Of a stretch of DNA of 64,000 nt, positions 51,953 to 60,242 are shown in pieces; within the stretch, counting starts at the first letter, position 1; the number at the start of each line of letters is the position of its first letter. The DNA is taken from the NCBI GenBank assembly GCA_048268485.1, contig JBLWVL010000007.1, positions 1 to 64,000 of the forward strand. The letters are read 5' to 3'. The notes under the pieces were generated by a model. The model made no database searches and was not told the origin of the DNA. It saw nothing but the letters and a program-made list of their open reading frames with translations. The DNA comes from Oceanospirillum sp048268485 (GTDB lineage: Bacteria > Pseudomonadota > Gammaproteobacteria > Pseudomonadales > Halomonadaceae). The position numbers were made by a program, and so were the translations under genes.

Positions 51953-52935
51953 GTTATAAACCCACAGATATGACGGTATGGGCTGGTCGGGTTGATAGTG
52001 AAGAGGCTGGTGTCAGCACGCGCTGGCATCAGGAGATCAGCCCATTACCCGCGGATGGTTTTGAGCCAGATGGTATTGCCATTCTGGGCTTTGCCTGTGA
52101 TGAAGGCGTACGCAGGAATAAAGGGCGTCAGGGGGCCAAAGAAGGCCCTGCAGCAATTCGTCGGGCCTTGTCCAATGCCGCTTGGCACCTGCCGGTTAAC
52201 GCTTGGGATGCGGGTGATATCCGTTGTGATGATACTTCAATGGAAGTCGCACAAAATCAGTTGGCGGCTAAAATCACCTTCCTGCTGGATAATGGGCTTA
52301 AGCCTGTTGTATTGGGCGGTGGACATGAAATCGCCTGGGGCAGTTATCAGGGCGTGGCACAGCATATTTACGCTGAAGAGAAGAGTGCCCGTATTGGTAT
52401 TGTCAATCTGGATACTCATCTGGATCTGCGTAATCCCGACATTCAGCCCAGTTCAGGCACGCCGTTTCGCCAGATTGCTCAATGGTGCAATGCCAATAAC
52501 AAAGCGTTTAATTACTACTGCATTGGTGTTAACGAAACGGCTAATACTCAGGCGTTGTTTGAATTTGCCCGTGAGCGGGGTGTTAAATGGCGGCTGGACC
52601 GTGATTGTAAAGCCACCGACCTGGACGCCATTCGACAGGACATCAGGGGCTATCTGGCAGAACTGGATTACCTCTATCTGACGATCTGTCTGGATGCATT
52701 CAGTGTGGCCGTAGCTCCGGGTGTAAGCGCGCCGTCCATTATGGGGCTGGATGCGGTGACCGGATGTGAAATCATTCGCCTGATCCTGAAAGAAGCCGCT
52801 ACAGCTAATGTCCCGGTTGTACTGACGGATATCGCTGAGTGCAACCCATTACTGGATGAGGATCATCGCACCGCTAAACTGGCGGCCAGGCTAGTGGCGG
52901 AGATTAGTCAGGAACTGACCCGGGCAACCGATTAG
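51949..52935 (+). CDS. hutG: Formimidoylglutamase
   Basis: This arginase-fold enzyme hydrolyses N-formimino-glutamate to glutamate and formamide. It has 328 residues. Manganese ligands are visible as His126 in GGGHE, Asp155, His157 and Asp159 in LDTHLD, and Asp249. The position of the other conserved aspartate, in the usual SIDLD or TIDLD, is Cys247 here (TICLD). The rest of the loop, APGVSAPS, and the late DIAECNP are typical. There is no HutF, so this is the direct hydrolysis route. The altered ligand may change metal use or activity. Confidence 0.9.
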   Translation: MSYKPTDMTVWAGRVDSEEAGVSTRWHQEISPLPADGFEPDGIAILGFACDEGVRRNKGRQGAKEGPAAIRRALSNAAWHLPVNAWDAGDIRCDDTSMEVAQNQLAAKITFLLDNGLKPVVLGGGHEIAWGSYQGVAQHIYAEEKSARIGIVNLDTHLDLRNPDIQPSSGTPFRQIAQWCNANNKAFNYYCIGVNETANTQALFEFARERGVKWRLDRDCKATDLDAIRQDIRGYLAELDYLYLTICLDAFSVAVAPGVSAPSIMGLDAVTGCEIIRLILKEAATANVPVVLTDIAECNPLLDEDHRTAKLAARLVAEISQELTRATD

Positions 52936-53240
52936 AAGTAGAAGCAGCTTTATAGCTGTTTCAGGTTTATTTTTTAGTGAGAGATGTCCTCCTGCCGTGC
53001 TATTTTGTAGACTCTTTTAAAACCTGTGTTTGAGCTATTGTTATATTTCTCTTACATTATTATTTGAATGTCAGGTTTTCAGACTGATTTACATAAGCTG
53101 AACGTCCGTTATCGCGTGTGATGTGTCTCTTTCAGTGAGTATTAAGATTCGTTCAGCGAATGGGGGTACTCAGGGAAGATATCAGGATGGCGGCTGATCC
53201 CGAAAGAGATCAGGTTTCAGGGAGCCCTAAGGAGAGATCC
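52936..53240. other. Intergenic region between hutG and slt
   Basis: This 305 bp stretch holds no gene I can support. A weak hairpin (GCAGCT with AGCTGT, then a T-rich run) near 52950-52972 may end the hut transcript. The rest is probably the slt promoter; an in-frame start at 53160 exists but lacks a good ribosome site. Confidence 0.45.
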
Positions 53241-55295
53241 ATGCAACAGCAAACACAGGGTTGGTTATCCACCTGTTTCGAGCAAGCCCAGAGACGGGAT
53301 TTTATTCCCCGCCTGATCCGTTTTGGGCGTGTAAAACTTTTAGGTACGACAGCAGCGATTATTCTTGCGGCCAACCCGGCTTCGGCATCCGTACACAGCC
53401 ATCAACTGGCGGAACAGCGGCAGCTGTTTGCACAGCTTTATGATCAGGTTGGCAAGGGGCGATTATCCCAGGCCCGTAAACGTCTTGATGAGCTGGATGA
53501 TTATCCGCTGAAACCCTATCTGGAAGCGAAGCTCATCTCCCGGCAGCTGGAATCTCTGACTGCTCGTCAGGTAAACCACTTTGTTGAGCAGAATATGCAT
53601 CTGCCGGTAACCGAAACGTTACAGCAAAAGTGGCTGAATACACTGGCGGCGCGCAATGATTGGGCAGGGTATCGTCAGTCTTATCAGCTATTTCCGCCGC
53701 GGGGAAGCCACTACAAATGCCTGATGCTCAAAGCTGAGATGAAGCAAGGTTCCCTTGCCAAGCATCTTGATAAGGTGACTGAACTTTGGATTCAGGGCAG
53801 ATCACAGCCTAAAAGCTGTGATCCTGTTTTTGCTTACTGGCAGAAACATGGCGGACTGACATCATCAGTTGCTGAAACCCGTTTCTGGAATGCGGTTCAG
53901 GAGCGTAACTTTTCCCTTGCCCGCTATGCTGAGAGAAAAATCAGTCAGGCTGCCAGCAGAAAGAACACCGCTCTTCTATGGCAGGTACGCAGTCATCCGG
54001 AACGGTGGCTGACACGGAAGACGTTCTCTTCTTCTGATCAGGCCCATCCTATTATTGTGGATTATGCGATACGGCGATTGGCCCAGAAAGATATGCGTCT
54101 GGCGGCGCGCCGTTGGCTTTCTCTGCGGAACCACCTGAACTTCTCTGAAGAGCAGAGGGCAAAGCTGAACCATTATCTGGGGATTCGTTTGGCTTTACGT
54201 TTCTATGATGATGCACCTGAGTTAGTCGCTAAAATCGATCCTGATTTTCAGGATACAGAGATCACGGAATGGCGTATTCGACTGGCACTAAGTCAGCAGA
54301 GTTGGGCTCAGGTGCGGGAATTGATTAATAAGTTGCCGGAGACCAGCCGTCAGACCAGTCGCTGGCAGTATTGGCAGGCCGTGGCAGAGCAGAATATTAC
54401 CGGTCAGCCCCAAAGTGAGCATTTTTCCCGGATCGCCTTAGACCGAAGCTATTATGGATTTCTGGCTTCGGAGCAGCTGGGTCAACCTTTCACTTTGAAT
54501 TATGAACCGGCATCTTTCTCCGCCAGTTTGCAGCAGAACCTTCTGTTACTGCCTTCGGTCAGACGCATGTATGAGCTTATTCAGCTGGAGCACTTTAGTT
54601 ATGCTCGTCAGGAGTGGAACTTATTGTTTCCAACCCTGAATACAGAGCAGAAATATGCTTTGTCTCACTTAGCGGGTAGTTGGCAGTGGCACTCGCAGGC
54701 GATTGCCGGGGCTGCACTGGTGCGGAAATGGAATGATCTGCAGCTGCGTTTCCCTCTGGAATATGCTGAGCTGTATCAGCAATCGACCCGTCAGCAGAAT
54801 ATTCCTTTGAACTGGGCTCTATCCATTACCCGTCAGGAAAGCGCCTTTAATCCTCTGGCCCGATCTGGTGTCGGTGCTATGGGGCTAATGCAGCTGATGC
54901 CTAAAACGGCGAGGCAGACGGCTAAAAAAATCCGTCAGAACCTGCCAGCGATAAAAGAACTTTATAACCCGGCAACGAACATCGCCCTGGGTACTGCCTA
55001 TTTGGCACAAATGCTGGATCGTTTTGATGGCAGCCGGATTTATGCAACGGCGGCGTACAACGCGGGGCCGTACAGGGTCAAAGGATGGCTAAAAAAACGA
55101 GGACATTTACCACTGGATATCTGGGTAGAGGTTATCCCCTTTAAAGAAACACGCACCTATGTGCAGCGCGTCCTGGAGTATGGTGTGGTGTACGATATGA
55201 TGGCGAATCGGCCAACTCGCCTGTTGGATGATAATGAACGCCAGCTATTAGCACTGAACTTAGTAAATGAAGAGGTTTCCGTGGTGGTTGACTAG
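53241..55295 (+). CDS. slt: Soluble lytic murein transglycosylase
   Basis: This periplasmic enzyme cleaves peptidoglycan glycan strands with formation of 1,6-anhydro-muramic acid. It has 684 residues from the ATG at 53241, which has AAGGAGAG upstream. The signal peptide ends at NPASASVHS near residue 49, after a long charged N-region. The alpha-helical doughnut domain follows. The catalytic SLT domain begins near 510, with Glu in RQESAFNP, then VGAMGLMQLMPKTA and the late ATAAYNAGP. It appears monocistronic with its own strong terminator. Confidence 0.93.
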   Translation: MQQQTQGWLSTCFEQAQRRDFIPRLIRFGRVKLLGTTAAIILAANPASASVHSHQLAEQRQLFAQLYDQVGKGRLSQARKRLDELDDYPLKPYLEAKLISRQLESLTARQVNHFVEQNMHLPVTETLQQKWLNTLAARNDWAGYRQSYQLFPPRGSHYKCLMLKAEMKQGSLAKHLDKVTELWIQGRSQPKSCDPVFAYWQKHGGLTSSVAETRFWNAVQERNFSLARYAERKISQAASRKNTALLWQVRSHPERWLTRKTFSSSDQAHPIIVDYAIRRLAQKDMRLAARRWLSLRNHLNFSEEQRAKLNHYLGIRLALRFYDDAPELVAKIDPDFQDTEITEWRIRLALSQQSWAQVRELINKLPETSRQTSRWQYWQAVAEQNITGQPQSEHFSRIALDRSYYGFLASEQLGQPFTLNYEPASFSASLQQNLLLLPSVRRMYELIQLEHFSYARQEWNLLFPTLNTEQKYALSHLAGSWQWHSQAIAGAALVRKWNDLQLRFPLEYAELYQQSTRQQNIPLNWALSITRQESAFNPLARSGVGAMGLMQLMPKTARQTAKKIRQNLPAIKELYNPATNIALGTAYLAQMLDRFDGSRIYATAAYNAGPYRVKGWLKKRGHLPLDIWVEVIPFKETRTYVQRVLEYGVVYDMMANRPTRLLDDNERQLLALNLVNEEVSVVVD

Positions 55296-55396
55296 CTGTT
55301 GCTGTAGCGATGTGGCTTAGGCGTACGCTAAAAGAAATCCTGCGCAATACCGGTCTGGCTGAGAAAGGTTCGAAAAAATAAATTTTGAAAGGAAGG

Positions 55397-55429
55397 ATGG
55401 CCCTGTGATGTTTACAGGGCCATTTTTTT
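55397..55429 (+). terminator. Intrinsic terminator after slt
   Basis: ATGGCCCTGT and ACAGGGCCAT form a perfect 10-bp stem with a 7-nt loop, followed by seven Ts. It is a strong terminator about 100 bp past the slt stop. Confidence 0.9.
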
Positions 55430-55467
55430 GGGAAACTACTACTATTTTCAGGGTGTTACGGCACTTT

Positions 55468-55809
55468 TTAGAGCGTTATGGCACTAGGGCAGTACATCTG
55501 ATGCAGAGTTCGAATAACTGTACTCGCACGGTCACCGTTAAGTGAATAGTAGATGGTTTGAGATTCACGACGGGTTTTGACCAGATCGTCGCGGCGGAGA
55601 ACTGCCAGGTGCTGTGAAAGTGCAGACTGACTCAGGTCTAATGATTCATTAAGCTCACTGACGGATAACTCTTTGCCATCCAGGTAGCACAAAATCATGA
55701 GACGGTTTTCGTTGGCCAGTGCTTTTAACAGTGCGGTAGCTTCCTTGGCATTATCACGCATTGCCACTAGATCAACGTTTTCTTGGACTGATTCCTCGAA
55801 AATTGCCAT
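55468..55809 (-). CDS. ArsR-family thiol-switch repressor (SqrR/BigR type)
   Basis: This 113-residue winged-helix repressor has the DNA-binding segment LDLSQSALSQHLAVLRRDDLV and a dimer helix at each end. Cys41 and Cys107 match exactly the redox cysteines of Rhodobacter SqrR (Cys41 and Cys107) and the pair in BigR, which form a polysulfide bridge on reactive sulfur. No zinc or arsenic ligands of classic ArsR are visible. The usual partners (sulfide:quinone reductase, persulfide dioxygenase) are not next to it, so it acts alone or on distant genes. An AATAT-TAGT-ATATT palindrome just upstream may be its own operator. Confidence 0.87.
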   Translation of the reverse strand: MAIFEESVQENVDLVAMRDNAKEATALLKALANENRLMILCYLDGKELSVSELNESLDLSQSALSQHLAVLRRDDLVKTRRESQTIYYSLNGDRASTVIRTLHQMYCPSAITL

Positions 55810-55845
55810 CGTTTATAACTCGCTAGAACTAATTTAGTTGTAATT

Positions 55846-55859
55846 AATATTAGTATATT
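55846..55859. promoter_or_regulatory. Palindrome upstream of the ArsR-type gene
   Basis: AATAT-TAGT-ATATT is a perfect 5-4-5 inverted repeat 37-50 bp upstream of the start codon. Autorepression by the SqrR/BigR-type protein from this AT-rich site is plausible but unproven. Confidence 0.35.
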
Positions 55860-56011
55860 TTACGGAGATCAACAAAAAAACAGTTTCATTACCGTAATAA
55901 GAACGATTATAAAGGGAGTTACCTCAGCATGAAAGCAAACTGGTAATTATATATTCGATTGTCAACACTCTGCGGTTTCGCCTTTAGTATTAGGGGTGGC
56001 TTATGATTGTT

Positions 56012-56161
56012 TTGTCGACAGTCAACAAATATCAGGTGCAATGGCTTTAGCCAGAACGCTATGTTTTATAGGGAGTTCAGAGGGATGCACCTTTTGTCTT
56101 AGTTTCAAGAGGGACTTTATCCATTAAAGTTGTCGACGATTTAAAGGAGTTTTGTCGACAA
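56012..56161. promoter_or_regulatory. Cluster of TTGTCGAC motifs before prpE
   Basis: Copies are TTGTCGACA at 56012, TTGTCGACGA at 56130 and the full palindrome TTGTCGACAA at 56152. Spacing from the first to the second is about 118 bp, and the last two are 22 bp apart, or two helix turns. The pattern suits a repressor, possibly of the GntR type, that controls prpE. Confidence 0.5.
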
Positions 56162-56236
56162 TTGCCAAATCCCATCAAGTGTCGATGACTAAGCTCATAC
56201 AACTCACCTATAACAACTAAAAAGAGGTCTTGCCAC

Positions 56237-58141
56237 ATGACCTATCAGGCACAATACGAAAAATCGATACAACAACCTGAACTGTTCTGGGCGGAAAAAG
56301 CCGCCGATATCCCTTGGTACACCAAGCCCAGCCAAATTCTTGGTAAAGACGAGTTTGGTACGGATCGCTGGTTCGTTGATGGTGAACTCAATACTTGCTA
56401 CGCCGCCGTTGACTACCATGTTGAAAAGGGTCGTGGTGACCAGGTTGCGGTTTATTATGATTCGCCGGTGACCGGTGTTAAAAAGTCGATCACTTATAAA
56501 GAGCTGCAGGCCGAGATTGCAACATTTGCGGGTGGCCTGGCGGCCAAAGGCGTTGGCAAGGGCGATCGGGTGATTATTTACATGCCGATGGTTACTGAAG
56601 CGTTAGTCGCGATGCTGGCCTGTGCTCGCTTGGGTGCCGTCCATTCCGTTGTATTTGGTGGCTTTGCTCCTCACGAACTGGCCGTTCGTATTGATGATGC
56701 TAAACCTAAAGCGATTATCTCAGCTTCATGCGGTATCGAGATCCAGAAAGTTATCCCTTATAAAGCGATGCTGGATAAGGCCATTGAACTGGCTGAACAT
56801 AAACCTGATTTCTGTGTCTTGCTGCAGCGCCCTCAGGAAAAAGCTGAGCTTATTGAGGGACGTGATTACGATTGGCAATCTCTGGTTGCCGCTGCTGAGC
56901 CCGTGGACTGTGTTCCAGTGAAAGCCACGGACCCTCTCTATATTCTGTACACATCCGGCACAACAGGTAAGCCAAAAGGCGTCGTTCGTGATAATGGCGG
57001 TCATGCTGTTGCGCTGAAATACAGCATGAAAGCGATTTACGATATGAACCCCGGTGAAGTCTTTATGGCTGCATCTGATGTGGGCTGGGTTGTGGGACAC
57101 TCCTATATTGTTTACGCGCCGTTACTGGCAGGCTGCACCACGGTTGTTTATGAGGGCAAGCCGGTTCGTACACCGGATTGCGGTGCTTTCTGGCGGCTGA
57201 TTGAAGAGTATAAAATTAAGGCATTTTTCACAGCCCCAACAGCTTTCCGTGCCGTTAAGAAAGAAGACCCGGACGGATTACTGCTGAAAAACTACGATAT
57301 CTCATCGATGAAAAACCTCTTCCTGGCCGGAGAGCGTCTCGATCCGCCAACGTTCCACTGGTTGCAGGAGTTGGTTGGAGTGCCTGTGGTTGATCACTGG
57401 TGGCAGACAGAAACTGGTTGGGCTATCGCCTCTAACCAGATGGGTATTGAACCACGTCCGGCTAAAGCCGGGTCGGCCACCGTGCCTACCCCAGGTTTTG
57501 ATGTTCAGATTCTGGACAACAAAGGCAATCAGATGCCGGCAGGAGAGCAGGGTAGTGTCTGTATTAAACTGCCAATGCCGCCGGGTTGTTTAGCAACGGT
57601 TTATGGCGATCCGCAGCGCTTCCAGAGTTCATACCTGAGCACCTTTGACGGCTATTATCTGACCGGTGATGGCGGTTATATTGATGAGGATGGTTATATC
57701 TTTATTATGGGGCGCACGGATGATGTGATTAATGTTGCAGGTCATCGCCTCTCCACAGGGGAGATGGAAGAAATTATTGCCTCCCATGATGGTGTCGCTG
57801 AATGTACTGTCATCGGTATCAACGATGAACTCAAGGGACAGCTGCCGGTTGGCCTTGTGATTACCAAAGATGGCTATGAAGGTGATGATGCTACTCTGGA
57901 AGCAGAGCTGGCGGCTCTGGTGCGCAAGGAGATTGGGGCCATTGCCTGCTACAAGCAGACTATCGTTGTTGATCGCCTGCCTAAGACACGTTCCGGTAAA
58001 ATTCTGCGGGGTATTTTGCGCTCTATTGCAGACGGTAAGAGCTATCAGGTGCCTTCAACGATAGATGATCCGGCAAGTCTGCCGGAGATCGAATCTGTTA
58101 TGGCTGATCACAATATTGGCGTTGCAGGGAAAGCTGTCTGA
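56237..58141 (+). CDS. prpE: Propionyl-CoA synthetase
   Basis: This AMP-forming acyl-CoA synthetase activates propionate to propionyl-CoA. It has 634 residues. The N-terminus MTYQAQYEKSIQQPELFWAEKA is typical of PrpE. The P-loop-like YTSGTTGKPKGVVRD, the acyl pocket region DHWWQTETGWAI and the terminal acylatable lysine in RSGKILRG are intact. An acetyl-CoA synthetase role cannot be excluded, but WFVDGELNTCYAAVDYHVE is closer to PrpE. The rest of the methylcitrate pathway is not adjacent. Confidence 0.9.
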   Translation: MTYQAQYEKSIQQPELFWAEKAADIPWYTKPSQILGKDEFGTDRWFVDGELNTCYAAVDYHVEKGRGDQVAVYYDSPVTGVKKSITYKELQAEIATFAGGLAAKGVGKGDRVIIYMPMVTEALVAMLACARLGAVHSVVFGGFAPHELAVRIDDAKPKAIISASCGIEIQKVIPYKAMLDKAIELAEHKPDFCVLLQRPQEKAELIEGRDYDWQSLVAAAEPVDCVPVKATDPLYILYTSGTTGKPKGVVRDNGGHAVALKYSMKAIYDMNPGEVFMAASDVGWVVGHSYIVYAPLLAGCTTVVYEGKPVRTPDCGAFWRLIEEYKIKAFFTAPTAFRAVKKEDPDGLLLKNYDISSMKNLFLAGERLDPPTFHWLQELVGVPVVDHWWQTETGWAIASNQMGIEPRPAKAGSATVPTPGFDVQILDNKGNQMPAGEQGSVCIKLPMPPGCLATVYGDPQRFQSSYLSTFDGYYLTGDGGYIDEDGYIFIMGRTDDVINVAGHRLSTGEMEEIIASHDGVAECTVIGINDELKGQLPVGLVITKDGYEGDDATLEAELAALVRKEIGAIACYKQTIVVDRLPKTRSGKILRGILRSIADGKSYQVPSTIDDPASLPEIESVMADHNIGVAGKAV

Positions 58142-58177
58142 TTCTGCTCCATCTGTATTGATGTCTAATTAGAAAAG

Positions 58178-58199
58178 CCGATCTCAGTGATCGGTTTTT
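58178..58199 (+). terminator. Intrinsic terminator after prpE
   Basis: CCGATC and GATCGG form a 6-bp stem with a 5-nt loop, flanked by A and T runs (five Ts follow). It separates prpE from gor. Confidence 0.75.
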
Positions 58200-58267
58200 C
58201 TGTTTCTGGAGGCAGAGTAGTGCTGTGATACACTTGCTACAAATCCAAACAATTAGGGATAGTTAAT

Positions 58268-59629
58268 ATGAGTCAGTTTGATTTCGATCTTTTTGTGATC
58301 GGTGCCGGTTCTGGTGGTGTACGTGCAGCGCGAACCGCAGCCGCTTTGGGCAAGAAGGTAGCGGTAGCAGAGGGACGTTTTTTGGGCGGTACCTGTGTCA
58401 ATATCGGTTGTGTGCCTAAAAAATTGTTCTCTTATGGTTCTCATTTTCATGAAGAGTTTGCTCAGGCTGCAGGTTTTGGCTGGAATGTAAGTCATTCAGA
58501 TTTTGACTGGCCAACATTGCGTGATAACAAAACAAAAGAGATTGAGCGCCTCAATGGCGTTTATCATAACCTGCTGGTGAACTCCGGTGTTCGCCTGATT
58601 GAAGGTTACGCCCGTTTTGAAAGTGCCCATGAGGTTAGTGTTAACGGCACGACGTATTCAGCAGAAAAGATCTTAATCGCCACTGGCAGCGAGCCGTTTA
58701 TGCCTGAGTTCCCCGGCAATGAATATGCGGTTAGTTCTGATGCTGTTTTCTATCTGGACGAGTTCCCTAAACGAGCGCTGGTACTGGGCGGTGGTTATAT
58801 TGCGGTTGAGTTTGCAGGAATTTTCCACGGACTTGGTGCAGAAAGCCATCTGGTCTATCGGGGAGACCAGCCCCTGAAAGGCTTTGATGAAGAAGTACGC
58901 CAGTTTGCATCGGAAGAGATACAGAAGAAAGGGGTTAAGTTCCATCTTAATACCAATATTGCCTCTGTTGAAAAGCAAGCAACGGGTTTATTGGTTACCC
59001 TGACCGACGGTGAGACGCTTGAGGTCGATCTTGTGCTCTGCGCCACGGGTCGGATACCTAAAACAGAAGGCCTGAATCTGGATGCTGCCGGTGTCAGGCA
59101 AGGGAAAGGTGGCAAGGTTTTAGTGAATGATGAATTTCAGACCTCGGCACCTTCTGTCTTTGCGTTAGGGGATGTTATCAATCGTATGCAGTTAACGCCT
59201 GTGGCTCTGGCGGAAGCGATGGTGTTTGTCAATAATCAGTTTCAGCCTGAACTCCCGGCAAAGCAGATGGATTACACGAATATCCCGACGGCGGTGTTCT
59301 GTCACCCGAATATTGCTACGGTAGGTATGTCTGAAGAGGAAGCGCGGGAGGCATTTGACACGATTGAGGTCTACAGCGCTGGTTTCCGCCCTATGAAGCA
59401 TACCTTGTCCGGCTCAGATGAACGCCATCTGATGAAGCTGGTTGTGGACGCCGATTCCCGCAAGGTTGTTGGGGCTCATATGGTGGGTACTGATGCTGGT
59501 GAGGTGATGCAGGGTATTGCAGTAGCGATTAAAGCCGGTGCAACTAAAGAGATATTTGACAGTACCGTAGGAATTCACCCAACGGGTGCGGAAGAGTTCG
59601 TGACCATGCGAAGCGTTAGCCGAAACTAG
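58268..59629 (+). CDS. gor: Glutathione reductase
   Basis: This FAD enzyme reduces oxidised glutathione with NADPH. It has 453 residues. The FAD loop is VIGAGSGGVRAARTAA. The redox-active pair is in GGTCVNIGCVPKK (CxxxxC), the NADPH loop is LGGGYIAVEFAGIF, and the C-terminal dimer His is in GIHPTGAEEFVT. The ATG has AGG-like purines in TTAGGGATAGTTAAT upstream. It is bounded by terminators on both sides, so it is monocistronic. Confidence 0.95.
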   Translation: MSQFDFDLFVIGAGSGGVRAARTAAALGKKVAVAEGRFLGGTCVNIGCVPKKLFSYGSHFHEEFAQAAGFGWNVSHSDFDWPTLRDNKTKEIERLNGVYHNLLVNSGVRLIEGYARFESAHEVSVNGTTYSAEKILIATGSEPFMPEFPGNEYAVSSDAVFYLDEFPKRALVLGGGYIAVEFAGIFHGLGAESHLVYRGDQPLKGFDEEVRQFASEEIQKKGVKFHLNTNIASVEKQATGLLVTLTDGETLEVDLVLCATGRIPKTEGLNLDAAGVRQGKGGKVLVNDEFQTSAPSVFALGDVINRMQLTPVALAEAMVFVNNQFQPELPAKQMDYTNIPTAVFCHPNIATVGMSEEEAREAFDTIEVYSAGFRPMKHTLSGSDERHLMKLVVDADSRKVVGAHMVGTDAGEVMQGIAVAIKAGATKEIFDSTVGIHPTGAEEFVTMRSVSRN

Positions 59630-59640
59630 CTCCTGTACTG

Positions 59641-59706
59641 CGTCAGATAATGCTCTGACGAAAAAGGCTCCCTCCGCTATCTATTATAAAGCGGAGAGAG
59701 CCTTTT
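59641..59706. terminator. Two adjacent hairpins between gor and the SCP2 gene
   Basis: CGTCAGA and TCTGACG form a perfect stem at 59641-59660. The second, larger stem (AAAAGGCTC-C-CTCCGCT with its complement) runs 59662-59706 and ends in Ts on both strands. It should terminate both converging genes. Confidence 0.8.
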
Positions 59707-59748
59707 CTGATTAACGCCCATATAGGGTTAATCTACGGACTTCAGCGA

Positions 59749-60063
59749 TCAGATCGCGAACAGCGAGTTGAGCTTCGTTGCCAGCATCATATTACCCTGA
59801 GCTTTAATTTTGCCGGTCATGAATGCGGTCATACCATTTACACTACCACTGAGAACACCCTTCAGTGTGTCCTGATCCATGATCAGGGTTACTGACGGAT
59901 CATCGTGTTCGCCGGTGCCAACATTACACTCACCATCTTTAATTTCGATGAAATACTCACCGCCATCTTTAATATCAAACTGAAAAACTTCATCCATACC
60001 CTGAGCGGCTTCAGGTTTAAAGCCTTGCTTCAGATTCTCGATCACTTTGCCAACATCAGTCAT
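59749..60063 (-). CDS. SCP2 sterol-transfer-family protein
   Basis: This 104-residue single-domain protein matches the SCP2 family, with FQFDIKDGGEYFIEIKDGECNVG, then DPSVTLIMDQDTLKGVLSGSVNGMTAFMTGKIKAQGNM. Members form a hydrophobic pocket and carry fatty acids or similar lipids. The bacterial role is unclear. It stands alone between gor and sohB. The ATG at 60063 has TAAGGT upstream. Confidence 0.88.
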   Translation of the reverse strand: MTDVGKVIENLKQGFKPEAAQGMDEVFQFDIKDGGEYFIEIKDGECNVGTGEHDDPSVTLIMDQDTLKGVLSGSVNGMTAFMTGKIKAQGNMMLATKLNSLFAI

Positions 60064-60242
60064 AGGGCTTACCTTATATGATTTCTTATCGTTTTGGTCG
60101 GCTTGCGACCATCTGTAAGAAGAGCATATTTCAAACGTGTGTTTGAATCAACCCTGTTAGCCGGAATATTGACAGGAAAGAATACACAGTCAGAAACGCA
60201 TCCTGTATGCTTGCCGGCGTATTAAAAGAGATGGGGTAATCC

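Larger units (their letters stand above)
55810..56236. other. Intergenic region with repeated TTGTCGAC motifs
   Basis: This 427 bp stretch holds no gene I can support. The first 50 bp carry the ArsR gene promoter with an AT-rich palindrome. From 56012 to 56161 there are three TTGTCGAC motifs, with looser versions at 55958 and 56180. They lead into prpE. Confidence 0.55.

Noticed and set aside
51992..52681. Open frame of 229 codons on the plus strand inside hutG
   Set aside because: It is the shifted frame of hutG, whose arginase-family residues are clear. The alternative gives no sensible protein.
55310..55381. Short basic frame of 23 codons between slt and its terminator
   Set aside because: It lacks a good ribosome site and is too short to support alone, though a tiny basic peptide cannot be excluded.
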